Assembly: GCA_019186985.1 (NCBI GenBank)
Contig: JABARQ010000021.1
Location: 1 to 54,746 of the forward strand
Direction of reading: 5' to 3'
Length of the DNA: 54,746 nucleotides
Origin: Prosthecobacter sp.
GTDB taxonomy: Bacteria > Verrucomicrobiota > Verrucomicrobiia > Verrucomicrobiales > Verrucomicrobiaceae
The position numbers were made by a program, and so were the translations under genes. A model generated the notes under the pieces. It ran no database searches and was not told the DNA's origin. It saw only the letters and a program-made list of their open reading frames with translations. Below, in pieces: positions 1 through 8,464 of the stretch (its first letter is position 1; each line of letters opens with the position of its first letter).

Positions 1-98
1 CTCGCGGCGACGCAGTTACTTCAAGTTCTCACCTGGAACACGGTTCCAGATGGCCGAGGTCTTCCACCCCGGAGGATCGTGACGCTTCACAGCGCACT

Positions 99-212
99 AG
101 CCATCTTGCTCCGCAAGATGAGCAACATGCTGGCGCAGGCACGCACAACTTTCGAACTTCCAAATCACCAGCCCGGCGCTGCCCAAGGCTCATCTCGCGG
201 AGCGAGATGGCT
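99..212. repeat. Inverted pair of REP-like palindromes
   Basis: Two 25-bp elements lie in opposite orientation about 65 bp apart in a stretch with no convincing gene (1-243). The first (99-123) has arms CATCTTGC (102-109) and GCAAGATG (113-120) around TCC. The second (188-212) has arms CATCTCGC (191-198) and GCGAGATG (202-209) around GGA. The reverse complement of the second equals the first except at two positions, and those two form a pair inside the stem (T-A in one copy, C-G in the other). Palindromes with covarying stem bases in an inverted pair are the usual form of REP/BIME elements. The family assignment is inference; no other copy was noticed in this window. Confidence 0.6.
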
Positions 213-243
213 ACCATGCTTCGCCGGATCACCGCCGCAGATT

Positions 244-876
244 TTAGACCAGGCCTTCCTTGAGCGCCTTGGCCACGGCGCCGGTGCGGGTGTTGACCTC
301 CAGCTTCTCGTAAATGCGGCGCAGGTAGGTGTCCACCGTGTGGATGCTGAGCGTCAGGCGGTCGGCGATTTCTTTTTTGATCAGGCCGGTCACCATGAGC
401 TGCAGGATCTCCTTTTCGCGGTCGCTCAGGCCGTAGTCGGACTGCTTTGGCGCCAGCCTTGAAAACATCTCCAGCACACGCCGGGCGATGCGCGGGTTCA
501 TGGGAGAACCTCCCGCCAGGGCATCATGCGCGGCCTGGACGATGTCGGCTGCAGAACTGGTTTTCAACAGATACCCGGCCGCTCCTGCGCAGATGGCCTG
601 GAACACCTTGTCGTCATCCTCAAAAACCGTCAGCACCAGCACCTGCGTGCGGGCCGAACGTTCCTTGATCCTGCGGATGCCCTCCAGGCCGCTCATGCCC
701 GGCAGGCCGACATCGATCAGCACCAGATCGGGCGCAGTTTCGCGGCCCAGGGCGGCGAGGGCTTTTTCGCAGGAGTCAAAGTCACCCGTGCATTGCAGGC
801 CGGCTTCGGCATTGAGCACCCGCACCAGCGTGCGGCGCAGGGCGGCATGATCTTCGATGATCCAGGCAGTGTTCAT
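244..876 (-). CDS. LuxR/NarL-family response regulator
   Basis: A 210-residue cytoplasmic response regulator. The N-terminal receiver domain has acidic residues E8/D9, phospho-acceptor D55 in a LIDVGLPG context, switch T83 and conserved K105. The C-terminal LuxR-type helix-turn-helix spans about residues 150-205 (LSDREKEIL ... HTVDTYLRRIYEKL). Phosphorylation should come from the histidine kinase just upstream: the kinase TGA and this ATG share the four bases 873-876, so the two are translationally coupled and form one operon. The target genes are not evident; the secreted protein at 2999-5353, divergent from the kinase, is a possible target by position only. Domain assignment is secure, the regulon unknown. 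Confidence 0.95.
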   Translation of the reverse strand: MNTAWIIEDHAALRRTLVRVLNAEAGLQCTGDFDSCEKALAALGRETAPDLVLIDVGLPGMSGLEGIRRIKERSARTQVLVLTVFEDDDKVFQAICAGAAGYLLKTSSAADIVQAAHDALAGGSPMNPRIARRVLEMFSRLAPKQSDYGLSDREKEILQLMVTGLIKKEIADRLTLSIHTVDTYLRRIYEKLEVNTRTGAVAKALKEGLV

Positions 877-2798
877 GAAATCGGGGCGTCGAGAAGGATA
901 TGGGTGCCGATGCCGGGTTCGCTGGTGATGTCCAGTGAACCTCCCAGGGCGGTCGCACGATGGCGGAGGTTGGCAAGACCGTCGCCAGCCGACACCGCCT
1001 CGAGGTCGAATCCGCAGCCGTCATCCCCGATGCGCAGGAAGAAGCGCCGGTTCCTCCAGCCCGCCTCGATCCTGACGGAGGAGGCCCGGGCATGACGGGC
1101 GATGTTGTGAACGGCTTCACGAAAAAGCAGGAAAACCTGCCGGTGGAACTCCAGAGAGGCCGTGATGGCCGGATCAGCCTCGCCCTCCCGGACTTCGAGA
1201 TTCCAGCCAACGCCTTTCAGCAGGGCCGCCGCGCTTTGACGCAGGGCATCCACCAGGCTCGTCAGCCTCGGGGCATCGCCTTCACGCACCAGCCAGACGA
1301 TCCCGCGCATGGACTCCGCCGCCTCACCGGCGAGTCGGTGGATTTCCTGGAGCGGCTCATTGCCCTGATCTTCGCGCAGGGCGAGTTCGGACATCAGCCG
1401 GATGCTGCCCAGATGGCTGCCGATCTCGTCATGCAGATCCCGGGAGATGCGCTGCCTGAGCAGGTCCATTTCCTGCCTCCGGGCATGCCGGGCACGGCGT
1501 GACAGCCTCCAGGCAAACACAGCCGCGAGGGCCAGCGCCACCATCGCGATCCACACGGCGCGGACCACGGCCTTCCCCCTGGCTTTGACATGCTGATAGG
1601 TGGTCAGGGCCAGCATGCTCTCCAGCTCACGCCTTTGGGAAAGCTCCTCGAGCCAGACTTCTTCAGCCAGCATCACGCCCGTGCTGCTGCGGCCGTCAAC
1701 AAGCTGGCTGGGCGACCAGGAGGCTGTCAGCGTGTCGCCGGAACTCGTCACCTGTGCGCCGAGCGCCAGGTTTTGCCCGCCGGCGAAGGCCTGCAGCTCG
1801 GCGAGCGCAAAGACGAAGTCGCCGCTGCGCTCCCACAGACGCGTGGCCGTGACGCGCAGACGCCGCGCACGAAGCCCGTTTGTTTTCCAGGCAACCGGCG
1901 TGTCGCCCGGGTTGGTGAAGTCGGCGCCTGTGCGGTCAATCATCGTCCGCCCGTCCATCTCCACCTTGAAACGGACTGGAAAGCCAAAGCCCGGACGCTC
2001 CGGGTAATCTCGTGGATGCGCCGGAATCAGCCGGATCTCATCCAGGGCCTGCGGCGCACCGAGGTCCACCTCCACCCACTGTGCAGCCTCGGCCTGACGG
2101 GAAATCTCCCCATGCCAGCCATTGCCCTGGGCAGCATCCGGCCTGACCGGCAGACCCAGGGCGCAGGCACCATCCACCAGATGCCGGGGAGACCAGGTCG
2201 GCAGGGTTTCCACCGAGTTCGGCGCCAGCACCTCGGCATGGAGGGCGAGGTTGCGTCCGCCGCTGAACACCAGCAGCTCGCCCAGGCAGAAGATGAAGCG
2301 TTTCTCCAGGCCTGGCTGGGCGACAAGGCGGGTGGCGGTGAAGCGGACGTAGCGTGCCCGGACTCCCGCCGTGGTGACGAAGACGGGGGCGGCATGAGGC
2401 GACTGGTCATCCCCCGTTCGATCCAGGAGGGTCACGGATTCGCCGAACCCAGGATCATTCGACGCATCCATGCGGAAGCGCCGGGGCAGCCCATAGGCCT
2501 GCCTGCTGCCAAGCATCGCCGGCACCACCGCCACGGCGTCGATCTCGCGCCCCTCCCCCAGGTCCACCTGCACCCAGCGCACCGAGTCCTCCCTGGGCGC
2601 AAAGCCGCTGTGAAAGCCCGCGTGCTCCAGCGGCTGCGGCGCGGGCATGGCGGGCAGAGCTTCAAGCCGTCTTGTTTGTTCGGCCATGCGCGCCTCAAGC
2701 GCTGGCATGACCTCCGGATTCAGCCATGACAGGGGGCCGCCGCCATGGGCGGCGGCGGTGGCGGCCAGGAATAACCAACAGTGAAACCAGGTCTTCAA
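873..2798 (-). CDS. Sensor histidine kinase with discoidin-like sensor domains
   Basis: A 641-residue membrane kinase of the NarL-partner (HisKA_3) class. A TTG start is used: it follows a purine-rich GGAGGGGGAAGG stretch and begins a signal-like segment (residues 1-17). Two F5/8 type C (discoidin)-like repeats follow at about 60-180 and 183-340, each with the WVQVDLG / WVEVDLG strand and a YVRFTATRL / RLRVTATRL strand, plus the beginning of a third (341-372, SWSPSQLVDG). A membrane helix lies at 412-431. The DHp motif SRDLHDEIGSHL has phospho-acceptor H455, and the ATPase domain shows FREAVHNIARHA (N box) and GDDGCGFD (G box). Discoidin-like domains usually bind glycans or surfaces, so a carbohydrate or cell-wall ligand is inferred. 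It is coupled by a 4-bp overlap to its regulator. Confidence 0.9.
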   Translation of the reverse strand: MKTWFHCWLFLAATAAAHGGGPLSWLNPEVMPALEARMAEQTRRLEALPAMPAPQPLEHAGFHSGFAPREDSVRWVQVDLGEGREIDAVAVVPAMLGSRQAYGLPRRFRMDASNDPGFGESVTLLDRTGDDQSPHAAPVFVTTAGVRARYVRFTATRLVAQPGLEKRFIFCLGELLVFSGGRNLALHAEVLAPNSVETLPTWSPRHLVDGACALGLPVRPDAAQGNGWHGEISRQAEAAQWVEVDLGAPQALDEIRLIPAHPRDYPERPGFGFPVRFKVEMDGRTMIDRTGADFTNPGDTPVAWKTNGLRARRLRVTATRLWERSGDFVFALAELQAFAGGQNLALGAQVTSSGDTLTASWSPSQLVDGRSSTGVMLAEEVWLEELSQRRELESMLALTTYQHVKARGKAVVRAVWIAMVALALAAVFAWRLSRRARHARRQEMDLLRQRISRDLHDEIGSHLGSIRLMSELALREDQGNEPLQEIHRLAGEAAESMRGIVWLVREGDAPRLTSLVDALRQSAAALLKGVGWNLEVREGEADPAITASLEFHRQVFLLFREAVHNIARHARASSVRIEAGWRNRRFFLRIGDDGCGFDLEAVSAGDGLANLRHRATALGGSLDITSEPGIGTHILLDAPIS

Positions 2799-2998
2799 GC
2801 CCCCACCTTCCCCCTCCCGCCTGCAAAGCGCAACCCACGCTTATGCGGGACAGCCCGTACGATCCTCAGATGGTTTGCATCATCCGCAGATGGACGCCGC
2901 CACCGCGCATTGCGACCGCTCCCGCCTTGAATCCTTCAAGGCCAAAGCGGCATCATCCATTTAGAAATCGGCGGCCTGGACGTAATCTCCACGCCACC

Positions 2999-5353
2999 AT
3001 GAAGCCCGTCCTCATCTGCCTGTCATCCTTGTTGTTAGCGGCGGCCTCCGCACACGCCCAGGCAAAAGCCAAGGCAAAGCCCGCCATGGCGGCCAGGCCC
3101 GGCAGGCCTGAGCTTTCCAGCATCGTTCCGCGTGCCGCCCGCATCGGAGGGGAGCTGATGGTGAGCATCACCGGAAAAAACCTCACCGAGGACACCCAGG
3201 CCCTGGCCTCGCATCCAGGGCTGAAGCTTCAGATCGCCAGATCGACCCTCAAGCCCACGACCGCCCGGCTGAAGATCAGCGCCACGGCCGACCTGCCGCG
3301 AGGCCCACACGAGATCTGGTTGAAGAACCCCACCGGTGAAACCGCCAGGATGAAAATCCACGCCGATGACCTGGAACCTGTCGTCACCCGAGCCGCCAGC
3401 TTCAAGGAAGGGCCGGTGCGGCTGGCCACGCTGCCCGCCAGCATCTGGGGCACGCTCAGTGAAACGGGCCAGCATGACGCCTACGTCTTCACCGCCAAAG
3501 CGGGCGAGGAGCTGGTGCTTGACCTCGCCGTCGCCCAGGTGGGCAGCGCCGCGAAGTCACCCGCCCTCGAGATCCTCGACGGCGGCAGGAACGTGCTCGC
3601 CGTCAACCGCGGCCTCGACAGCGGCAGCGATCCCTTCATCGCCTGGAAGGCGCCAGCCGACGGCGATTACACCCTGCTGGTCAGCAACACGACCCTGGAC
3701 GGCAGCGCGAACCATTTTTACCGCCTCACCGTCGGTGCCCTGCCCTATGTCACCGGCTGGTCCCCGCTGACCGCCCAGGCCGGCCAGGAAACCCGCGTCA
3801 CGCTCATCGGTCATCACCTGGGCGACAAGGCCGTCGTGATGATGAAGCCTGATGCCGAAGGAACGGCGAACGTGCCGCTTGATGCCAGGGCGCTGCGTTT
3901 TCGCACCCAGCCATCCCTGCACGTCAGCACCCTGGCCCAGGCGATGGAAAACGAAGGCAATGATGAAGCCGCCAAGGCCCAGGTCGTCGGCATTCCATCC
4001 AACATCCACGGCAGGCTCGACAAGACGGGCGATGCTGATCACTTCGCGTTCGAGGCAAGGAAGGGCCAGCCCTGGATCATCGAAACTTTCGCCGCCCAGG
4101 CAGGATCACCCGCCGACACCAAGATCGAGGTGCTTCACGAAGACGGCAGGCCCGTGCCACGCCTGCTCATGCAGGCCGTGCGCGACAGCTACAACAACTT
4201 CCGCAGCGTCGACGCCAGCAACCCGGACATCCGCCTGCAGAACTGGGAGGAGATGGAGCTGAACGAATTCGTCTGGTTCAACGGCGACATCATGAAGATC
4301 ATCCGAATGCCGCGCGGCCCGGACGGCGGCTGTTTCTTTTACGTCAGCGGCGGCATGCGCCGGGCTTACTTCGACACCAGCGCCACCTCTCACTCGCTCG
4401 ACGAGCCCTGCTACATCGTGCAGCCACATCCTCTCGGCACCGAGCTGGTGCCCAACGGCCTGCCCGTGTTCACGCTCAACCATCAGAACGACGACAGTGG
4501 CGACCGCAAGATCGGCCGCGACTCACGCCTGACCTTCACAGCGCCCTCCGACGGACGTTACGTCGTGCGGGTCACCGACACCCGGGGATGGGGCGGCGAG
4601 CGCTTTGTTTACACGCTTTCCATCCGTGAGCCCCGGCCGGACTTCAGCATCAAGCTCGCCGGCATGAACCCCACGGTCATGCCCGGTGCCTCCATCGGCT
4701 TCTCCTTCCGAGCCGACCGGAAGGACAACTTCGACGACACCATCCGCATCGACATCGCGGGACTGCCGAAGGGTTACTGGGCCACCACACCGCTCATCAT
4801 CGAAGCCGGGCACGACCTCATCAGCGGCAGCCTTCACGCCATGCCCGACGCCCCGGCGAACGCCGACTGGAGCCAGCTCAGGATCACCGCCAGCTCAGGA
4901 GGCCTGAAGCATGACGGCGGCACGTTTGGCAAGGTCACGCTCGGCCCGCAGCCCAAGTTCATCATCGTCCTGGAGCCCGACAGCAACGGCAGGCCGGTCA
5001 TGCGTGCGGCTGCCGACGAGACCAGTCCCCTGGAGATCACCCTGGTTCCGGGACAGACCGTCAAGGCCTGGCTGCGCGCCGTGCGGCTGAATGACAACGG
5101 CCTCATCAATCTTGACGTGCACGGCCTGCCCCACGGCGTCATCATTGACGACATCGGCCTCAACGGCGTGCAGATCCGAGAGAAGGAAAATGAGCGCCCG
5201 ATCTTCTTCCGCGCCGCAGGCTGGGTTCAGGACCAGGACAAGCTCTGCCATGGCGCCATCAGTTCCGCCCGCAACGAACATGACAGCGCCGGACTCCAGA
5301 CCAGCTTCCCGCTGCTGCTGAAGATCCGCAGGCCGGGCGTCGCCACGCGCTGA
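2999..5353 (+). CDS. Secreted PPC-domain protein
   Basis: A 784-residue exported protein. The ATG at 2999 is chosen because it begins a clean signal peptide (MKPVLICLSS..., cleavage near AHA|QA at 20); the frame is open further upstream but without a signal. An IPT/TIG-like strand region (about 38-60) is followed by PPC-type beta-sandwich domains (bacterial pre-peptidase C-terminal family) near 139-245 (GQHDAYVFTAKAGEELVLD) and from 329 (GDADHFAFEARKGQPW), with a third partial one near 500-547. Planctomycetes and Verrucomicrobia encode many such proteins, often near DUF1501 and cytochrome genes. No catalytic motif is seen, so a binding or scaffold role outside the cytoplasm is likely. It is divergent from the discoidin kinase operon and convergent with the dehydrogenase after it. 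Confidence 0.85.
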   Translation: MKPVLICLSSLLLAAASAHAQAKAKAKPAMAARPGRPELSSIVPRAARIGGELMVSITGKNLTEDTQALASHPGLKLQIARSTLKPTTARLKISATADLPRGPHEIWLKNPTGETARMKIHADDLEPVVTRAASFKEGPVRLATLPASIWGTLSETGQHDAYVFTAKAGEELVLDLAVAQVGSAAKSPALEILDGGRNVLAVNRGLDSGSDPFIAWKAPADGDYTLLVSNTTLDGSANHFYRLTVGALPYVTGWSPLTAQAGQETRVTLIGHHLGDKAVVMMKPDAEGTANVPLDARALRFRTQPSLHVSTLAQAMENEGNDEAAKAQVVGIPSNIHGRLDKTGDADHFAFEARKGQPWIIETFAAQAGSPADTKIEVLHEDGRPVPRLLMQAVRDSYNNFRSVDASNPDIRLQNWEEMELNEFVWFNGDIMKIIRMPRGPDGGCFFYVSGGMRRAYFDTSATSHSLDEPCYIVQPHPLGTELVPNGLPVFTLNHQNDDSGDRKIGRDSRLTFTAPSDGRYVVRVTDTRGWGGERFVYTLSIREPRPDFSIKLAGMNPTVMPGASIGFSFRADRKDNFDDTIRIDIAGLPKGYWATTPLIIEAGHDLISGSLHAMPDAPANADWSQLRITASSGGLKHDGGTFGKVTLGPQPKFIIVLEPDSNGRPVMRAAADETSPLEITLVPGQTVKAWLRAVRLNDNGLINLDVHGLPHGVIIDDIGLNGVQIREKENERPIFFRAAGWVQDQDKLCHGAISSARNEHDSAGLQTSFPLLLKIRRPGVATR

Positions 5354-5367
5354 TGCCACGCCGTTGG

Positions 5368-6243
5368 TTATTCCTCGTAGAGCCTGAACAGGCCGCTGTG
5401 GTCGAGGTCGCCATGGCCCTTTTCGTGAACAAACCTCTCCCACTGGGCGAGCGAGTTGCGCAGGGTGGGCGAATCGAGGCCGACGGCCTCGGCGAGCTGG
5501 CACATCAGCCGCACATCCTTGAGCTGGAGCACGGAACGTCCGCCCGGCGCAAAGTCGCGGCGCACCATGCGGTCGCCATGCAGGTCAAGGATGCGGCTTT
5601 CGGCAAAGCCGCCGAGCAGGGCGCGGCGCACCAGGGCGGGATCAACGCCGGAAAGCTCGGCCATGCGCAGGGCCTGGGCGACCGCATCAATGGTCTGCGC
5701 GACGATGAGCTGGTTGGCGAGCTTCGTCACCTGGCCGCTGCCGGCGGCGCCCATGTGGGTGATGTTTTTGCCGACGGCCTGGAAGACCGGCAGGGCGCGC
5801 TGGAAGTTCTCCTCGCTGCCGCCCGCCATGATGGTGAGCGTCGCCGCCTCCGCACCGACCTGCCCGCCTGACACAGGGGCGTCCACCCAGTTGACGCGCG
5901 AGGCAAACTCTCGGGTCTCGGGAACGCCGGTGGTGCCGAAGTCGATGATCAGCGCCTGCGGATGCAGTCCTTCGACCAGCCCTCCGGGTCCGAAGACCAC
6001 CTCGCGCACCACCTCGGTGGTGGTCAGGTTGATGCAGATGACGCCGGGTCCGATTTCACGCGCGAGGGCGGGCAGGCTTTCCGCCGCCTTCATGCCCAGG
6101 GCCACGGCCTCCTGCACAGGACCGGGACTGCGGTTCCAGACCACGACTTCAGCCCCTGCGGCAAGCAGGTGGCGCGTGTTGGCACGCCCCATGTTTCCGA
6201 GTCCGACGAATCCGATCTTGTGTCCTGAAAGGGGCTTGTTCAT
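5368..6243 (-). CDS. Beta-hydroxyacid dehydrogenase (GarR/HIBADH-type)
   Basis: A 291-residue cytoplasmic NAD(P)-dependent oxidoreductase of the 3-hydroxyisobutyrate / 6-phosphogluconate dehydrogenase superfamily. The start is the ATG at 6243, which puts the Rossmann motif GLGNMG at residues 14-19; the open frame extends to 6399 but that extension has no family sequence. The substrate motif DAPVSGG and the catalytic-lysine motif GSGQVTKLANQ are present. The KLANQ form is also found in tartronate-semialdehyde reductase (GarR/GlxR), so reduction of a short 3-oxo acid is plausible, but L-threonate or 3-hydroxyisobutyrate dehydrogenase cannot be excluded. It is divergent (61-bp gap) from a DenD-like dehydrogenase, which suggests a shared sugar-acid pathway. 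Confidence 0.9.
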   Translation of the reverse strand: MNKPLSGHKIGFVGLGNMGRANTRHLLAAGAEVVVWNRSPGPVQEAVALGMKAAESLPALAREIGPGVICINLTTTEVVREVVFGPGGLVEGLHPQALIIDFGTTGVPETREFASRVNWVDAPVSGGQVGAEAATLTIMAGGSEENFQRALPVFQAVGKNITHMGAAGSGQVTKLANQLIVAQTIDAVAQALRMAELSGVDPALVRRALLGGFAESRILDLHGDRMVRRDFAPGGRSVLQLKDVRLMCQLAEAVGLDSPTLRNSLAQWERFVHEKGHGDLDHSGLFRLYEE

Positions 6244-6304
6244 GGTGGTGGACGGCACTGCACACAGCCAGCGCCGCTTTGCAAACCACGATCCCTTTTC
6301 CCTC

Positions 6305-7273
6305 ATGAAAATCATCATCACCGGCGGCGGTGGATTCCTCGGCTCCCAGCTTGCCTCCAGGCTTCTCGATCGCGGAACCTGGCTCGACCGGCCGATCACG
6401 GAGATGGTGCTTCTGGACGCCTTCTTCCGCGCCCCGTCCGCCGACCCAAAAGTTCGTCAGGTGATTGGTGACATCGGCGACCGGAACGTGGTGATGGAAG
6501 CCTGCGGACCACGCTTTGACGCCGTCTTCCACCTCGCCTCCATGGTCAGCGGCGAGTGCGAGGAGCGCTTTGACGACGCCCTGCGCGTCAACCTCGACGG
6601 CGGGCGCAACGTGTTTGAGGCGGCGCGTGCGGCGGAGGGCAGGCCGCGCGTCATCTTCGCCAGCAGCGTCGCCTGCTATGGCGGCCTGGACATGTCGGGC
6701 CTGATGTCCGACCTGACCAAGCAGCTCCCCCAGACCACCTATGGCATGACCAAGGCGATGTGCGAGATGATGGTCAACGACTTCACCCGCAAGGGCTTCT
6801 TCGACGGCCGCAGCGTGCGGCTGCCGACGGTGATCGTCCGTCCCGGCCGGCCCAACGCCGCCGCCTCCAGCTGGGCCAGCGGCATGTTCCGCGAACCTCT
6901 GAACGGCGAACCCTGCCACCTGCCGATCCGCCGTGACCAGCCGCACCCGATGACCGGCTACCGCACCGTCATCGAATCCTTCATCGCCCTGGGCGAGATG
7001 CCGGAGGAGAAGCTCGGCCGTGACCGCGCCTACGTGCTGCCCGCCCACCGGGTGACCCCGGCGCTGGCCGAACAAGTGATCACGCAAGTCGCCGAATCGC
7101 GCGGCATCAGGCTCGCCCCGATCATCGATGCCTTCGACGCCCGCATCCAGGGCATCGTGGACAACTGGCCGCAGCAGGTGGACGGCTCCCGCGCGATTGC
7201 CCTGGGGCTGCCCCAGCCCCCGGACCTGGCGACCATCGTCGGCCAGTATCTCGATGACTTCGGCCCGCGCTGA
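6305..7273 (+). CDS. NAD-dependent epimerase/dehydrogenase, DenD-like
   Basis: A 322-residue extended short-chain dehydrogenase. The ATG at 6305 gives the N-terminal Rossmann motif GGGGFLG at residues 7-13 directly; the much longer open frame upstream lies antisense to the preceding gene. The catalytic YxxxK pair is Y146/K150 (TYGMTKAM), preceded by the serine-containing strand VIFASSVACYGG. The VRLPTVIVRPGRPNAAASS segment and overall length resemble D-erythronate dehydrogenase (DenD), which oxidises a four-carbon sugar acid. The usual DenD partners (OtnK kinase, OtnC aldolase, OtnI isomerase) are not in the window; only the divergent GarR/LtnD-like dehydrogenase is. A role in sugar-acid catabolism is therefore inference, and another sugar substrate is possible. 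Confidence 0.85.
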   Translation: MKIIITGGGGFLGSQLASRLLDRGTWLDRPITEMVLLDAFFRAPSADPKVRQVIGDIGDRNVVMEACGPRFDAVFHLASMVSGECEERFDDALRVNLDGGRNVFEAARAAEGRPRVIFASSVACYGGLDMSGLMSDLTKQLPQTTYGMTKAMCEMMVNDFTRKGFFDGRSVRLPTVIVRPGRPNAAASSWASGMFREPLNGEPCHLPIRRDQPHPMTGYRTVIESFIALGEMPEEKLGRDRAYVLPAHRVTPALAEQVITQVAESRGIRLAPIIDAFDARIQGIVDNWPQQVDGSRAIALGLPQPPDLATIVGQYLDDFGPR

Positions 7274-7327
7274 ATCGGCGCGGAGAATCACCTTGTCACC
7301 CGCAGGCCGCTTCCCCAAAGTGGCCGC

Positions 7328-8428
7328 ATGTCACGCACCCGACGCCATTTTCTCGGCGGCCTCAGCACCGCCGTCGCCGCCACCTGGGTCCAGCCCCTGC
7401 GCGCCGCCCCCGATCCGAAGAAGGACACCGTCATCGGCCACGGCAGTCACCGCTACAGGGTCGTCAAGGAATGGGTGCCCGCCGGCCAGGGGCGTCATCA
7501 TCCCATTTTAAACTGCCATGAGATGGTGCAGGTGAAGGACGGACGCCTGTTCATGGTCGGTGACCACTGGGATAACCAGATGCTCATCTTCAACCCTGAC
7601 GGCACGATCCTGGACTCCTGGGGCAGCGCCTGGCCCGGCGGGCACGGCCTGACGCTCAGCACCGAGAATGAAGAGGAGTTTCTGCTGCTCACCGACAGCG
7701 GCCTCTGGAAGAGCGGCGGCGGAGGCTATCGCCAGACCGGGCGCGTCACCAAGATGGACCTCGCAGGGCGTGAGATCTTCAGCCTCAGTCATCCGATGAT
7801 GGTGGGTGCGTACGAGCCCTCGATGTTTTACAACCCCACCGAGACCGCCGTCGCGCCCAACGGCGACATCTATGTGGTGGACGGCTACGGCTCCCAGTTT
7901 GTGCTGCGCTACGACCGCAACGGCCGGTTCATCCAAAAGTTCGGCGGCAAGGACGGCGTGCCCGAGGAGCAGAGGCTGAACAACGCCCATGGCATCGCCA
8001 TCGACACCCGCCAGGGTGCGGACAAGGCCACGGTCATCGTCACCTCCCGCGCCGACAACTGCTTCCGGCGCTTCACGCTGGATGGCAAATACCTCGGCAC
8101 CATCGCCGTGCCCGGAGCCATGGTCTGCCGCCCGGTGATCGCCGGACAGGAGATCTACGCCGGCGTCTGCTGGAGCAAGACCCCCGAGATCAACAAGCTG
8201 CCCCAGAACCCCAGCGGCTTCACCGTCGTGCTCGACGGCCAGGACCGGGTGGTGAGCGCCCCGGGCGGCACGGAGCCTGTCTATGAGAACGGGAAGCTGA
8301 AGCCGCTGCAGCAGGCCGAACGAATTTTTGATCATGGACACGATGTCTGCGTGCTGGATAACGGCGACCTCATCGTCTGCCAGTGGAACGCCTTCCAGAC
8401 CTATCCCATCAAGCTGGAACGCGTCTGA
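7328..8428 (+). CDS. Tat-exported NHL-type beta-propeller protein
   Basis: A 366-residue protein with a twin-arginine signal (TRRHFLGG, R5-R6, then a short hydrophobic stretch to about residue 28), so it is probably exported folded. The rest resembles a six-bladed NHL/peptidylglycine-lyase-like propeller, with blades such as NGDIYVVDGYGSQFVLRYDRNGRFIQKFGG and NAHGIAIDTRQG. Proteins of this type are common in Verrucomicrobia and Planctomycetes as secreted proteins without a defined reaction. It lies 54 bp after the DenD-like gene and 36 bp before the flavoprotein gene on the same strand, so co-transcription is possible. No catalytic residues can be assigned. Confidence 0.85.
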   Translation: MSRTRRHFLGGLSTAVAATWVQPLRAAPDPKKDTVIGHGSHRYRVVKEWVPAGQGRHHPILNCHEMVQVKDGRLFMVGDHWDNQMLIFNPDGTILDSWGSAWPGGHGLTLSTENEEEFLLLTDSGLWKSGGGGYRQTGRVTKMDLAGREIFSLSHPMMVGAYEPSMFYNPTETAVAPNGDIYVVDGYGSQFVLRYDRNGRFIQKFGGKDGVPEEQRLNNAHGIAIDTRQGADKATVIVTSRADNCFRRFTLDGKYLGTIAVPGAMVCRPVIAGQEIYAGVCWSKTPEINKLPQNPSGFTVVLDGQDRVVSAPGGTEPVYENGKLKPLQQAERIFDHGHDVCVLDNGDLIVCQWNAFQTYPIKLERV

Positions 8429-8464
8429 GCGGAGGCAGGCCGCGTTTCAAACCCTGAGCACAAA

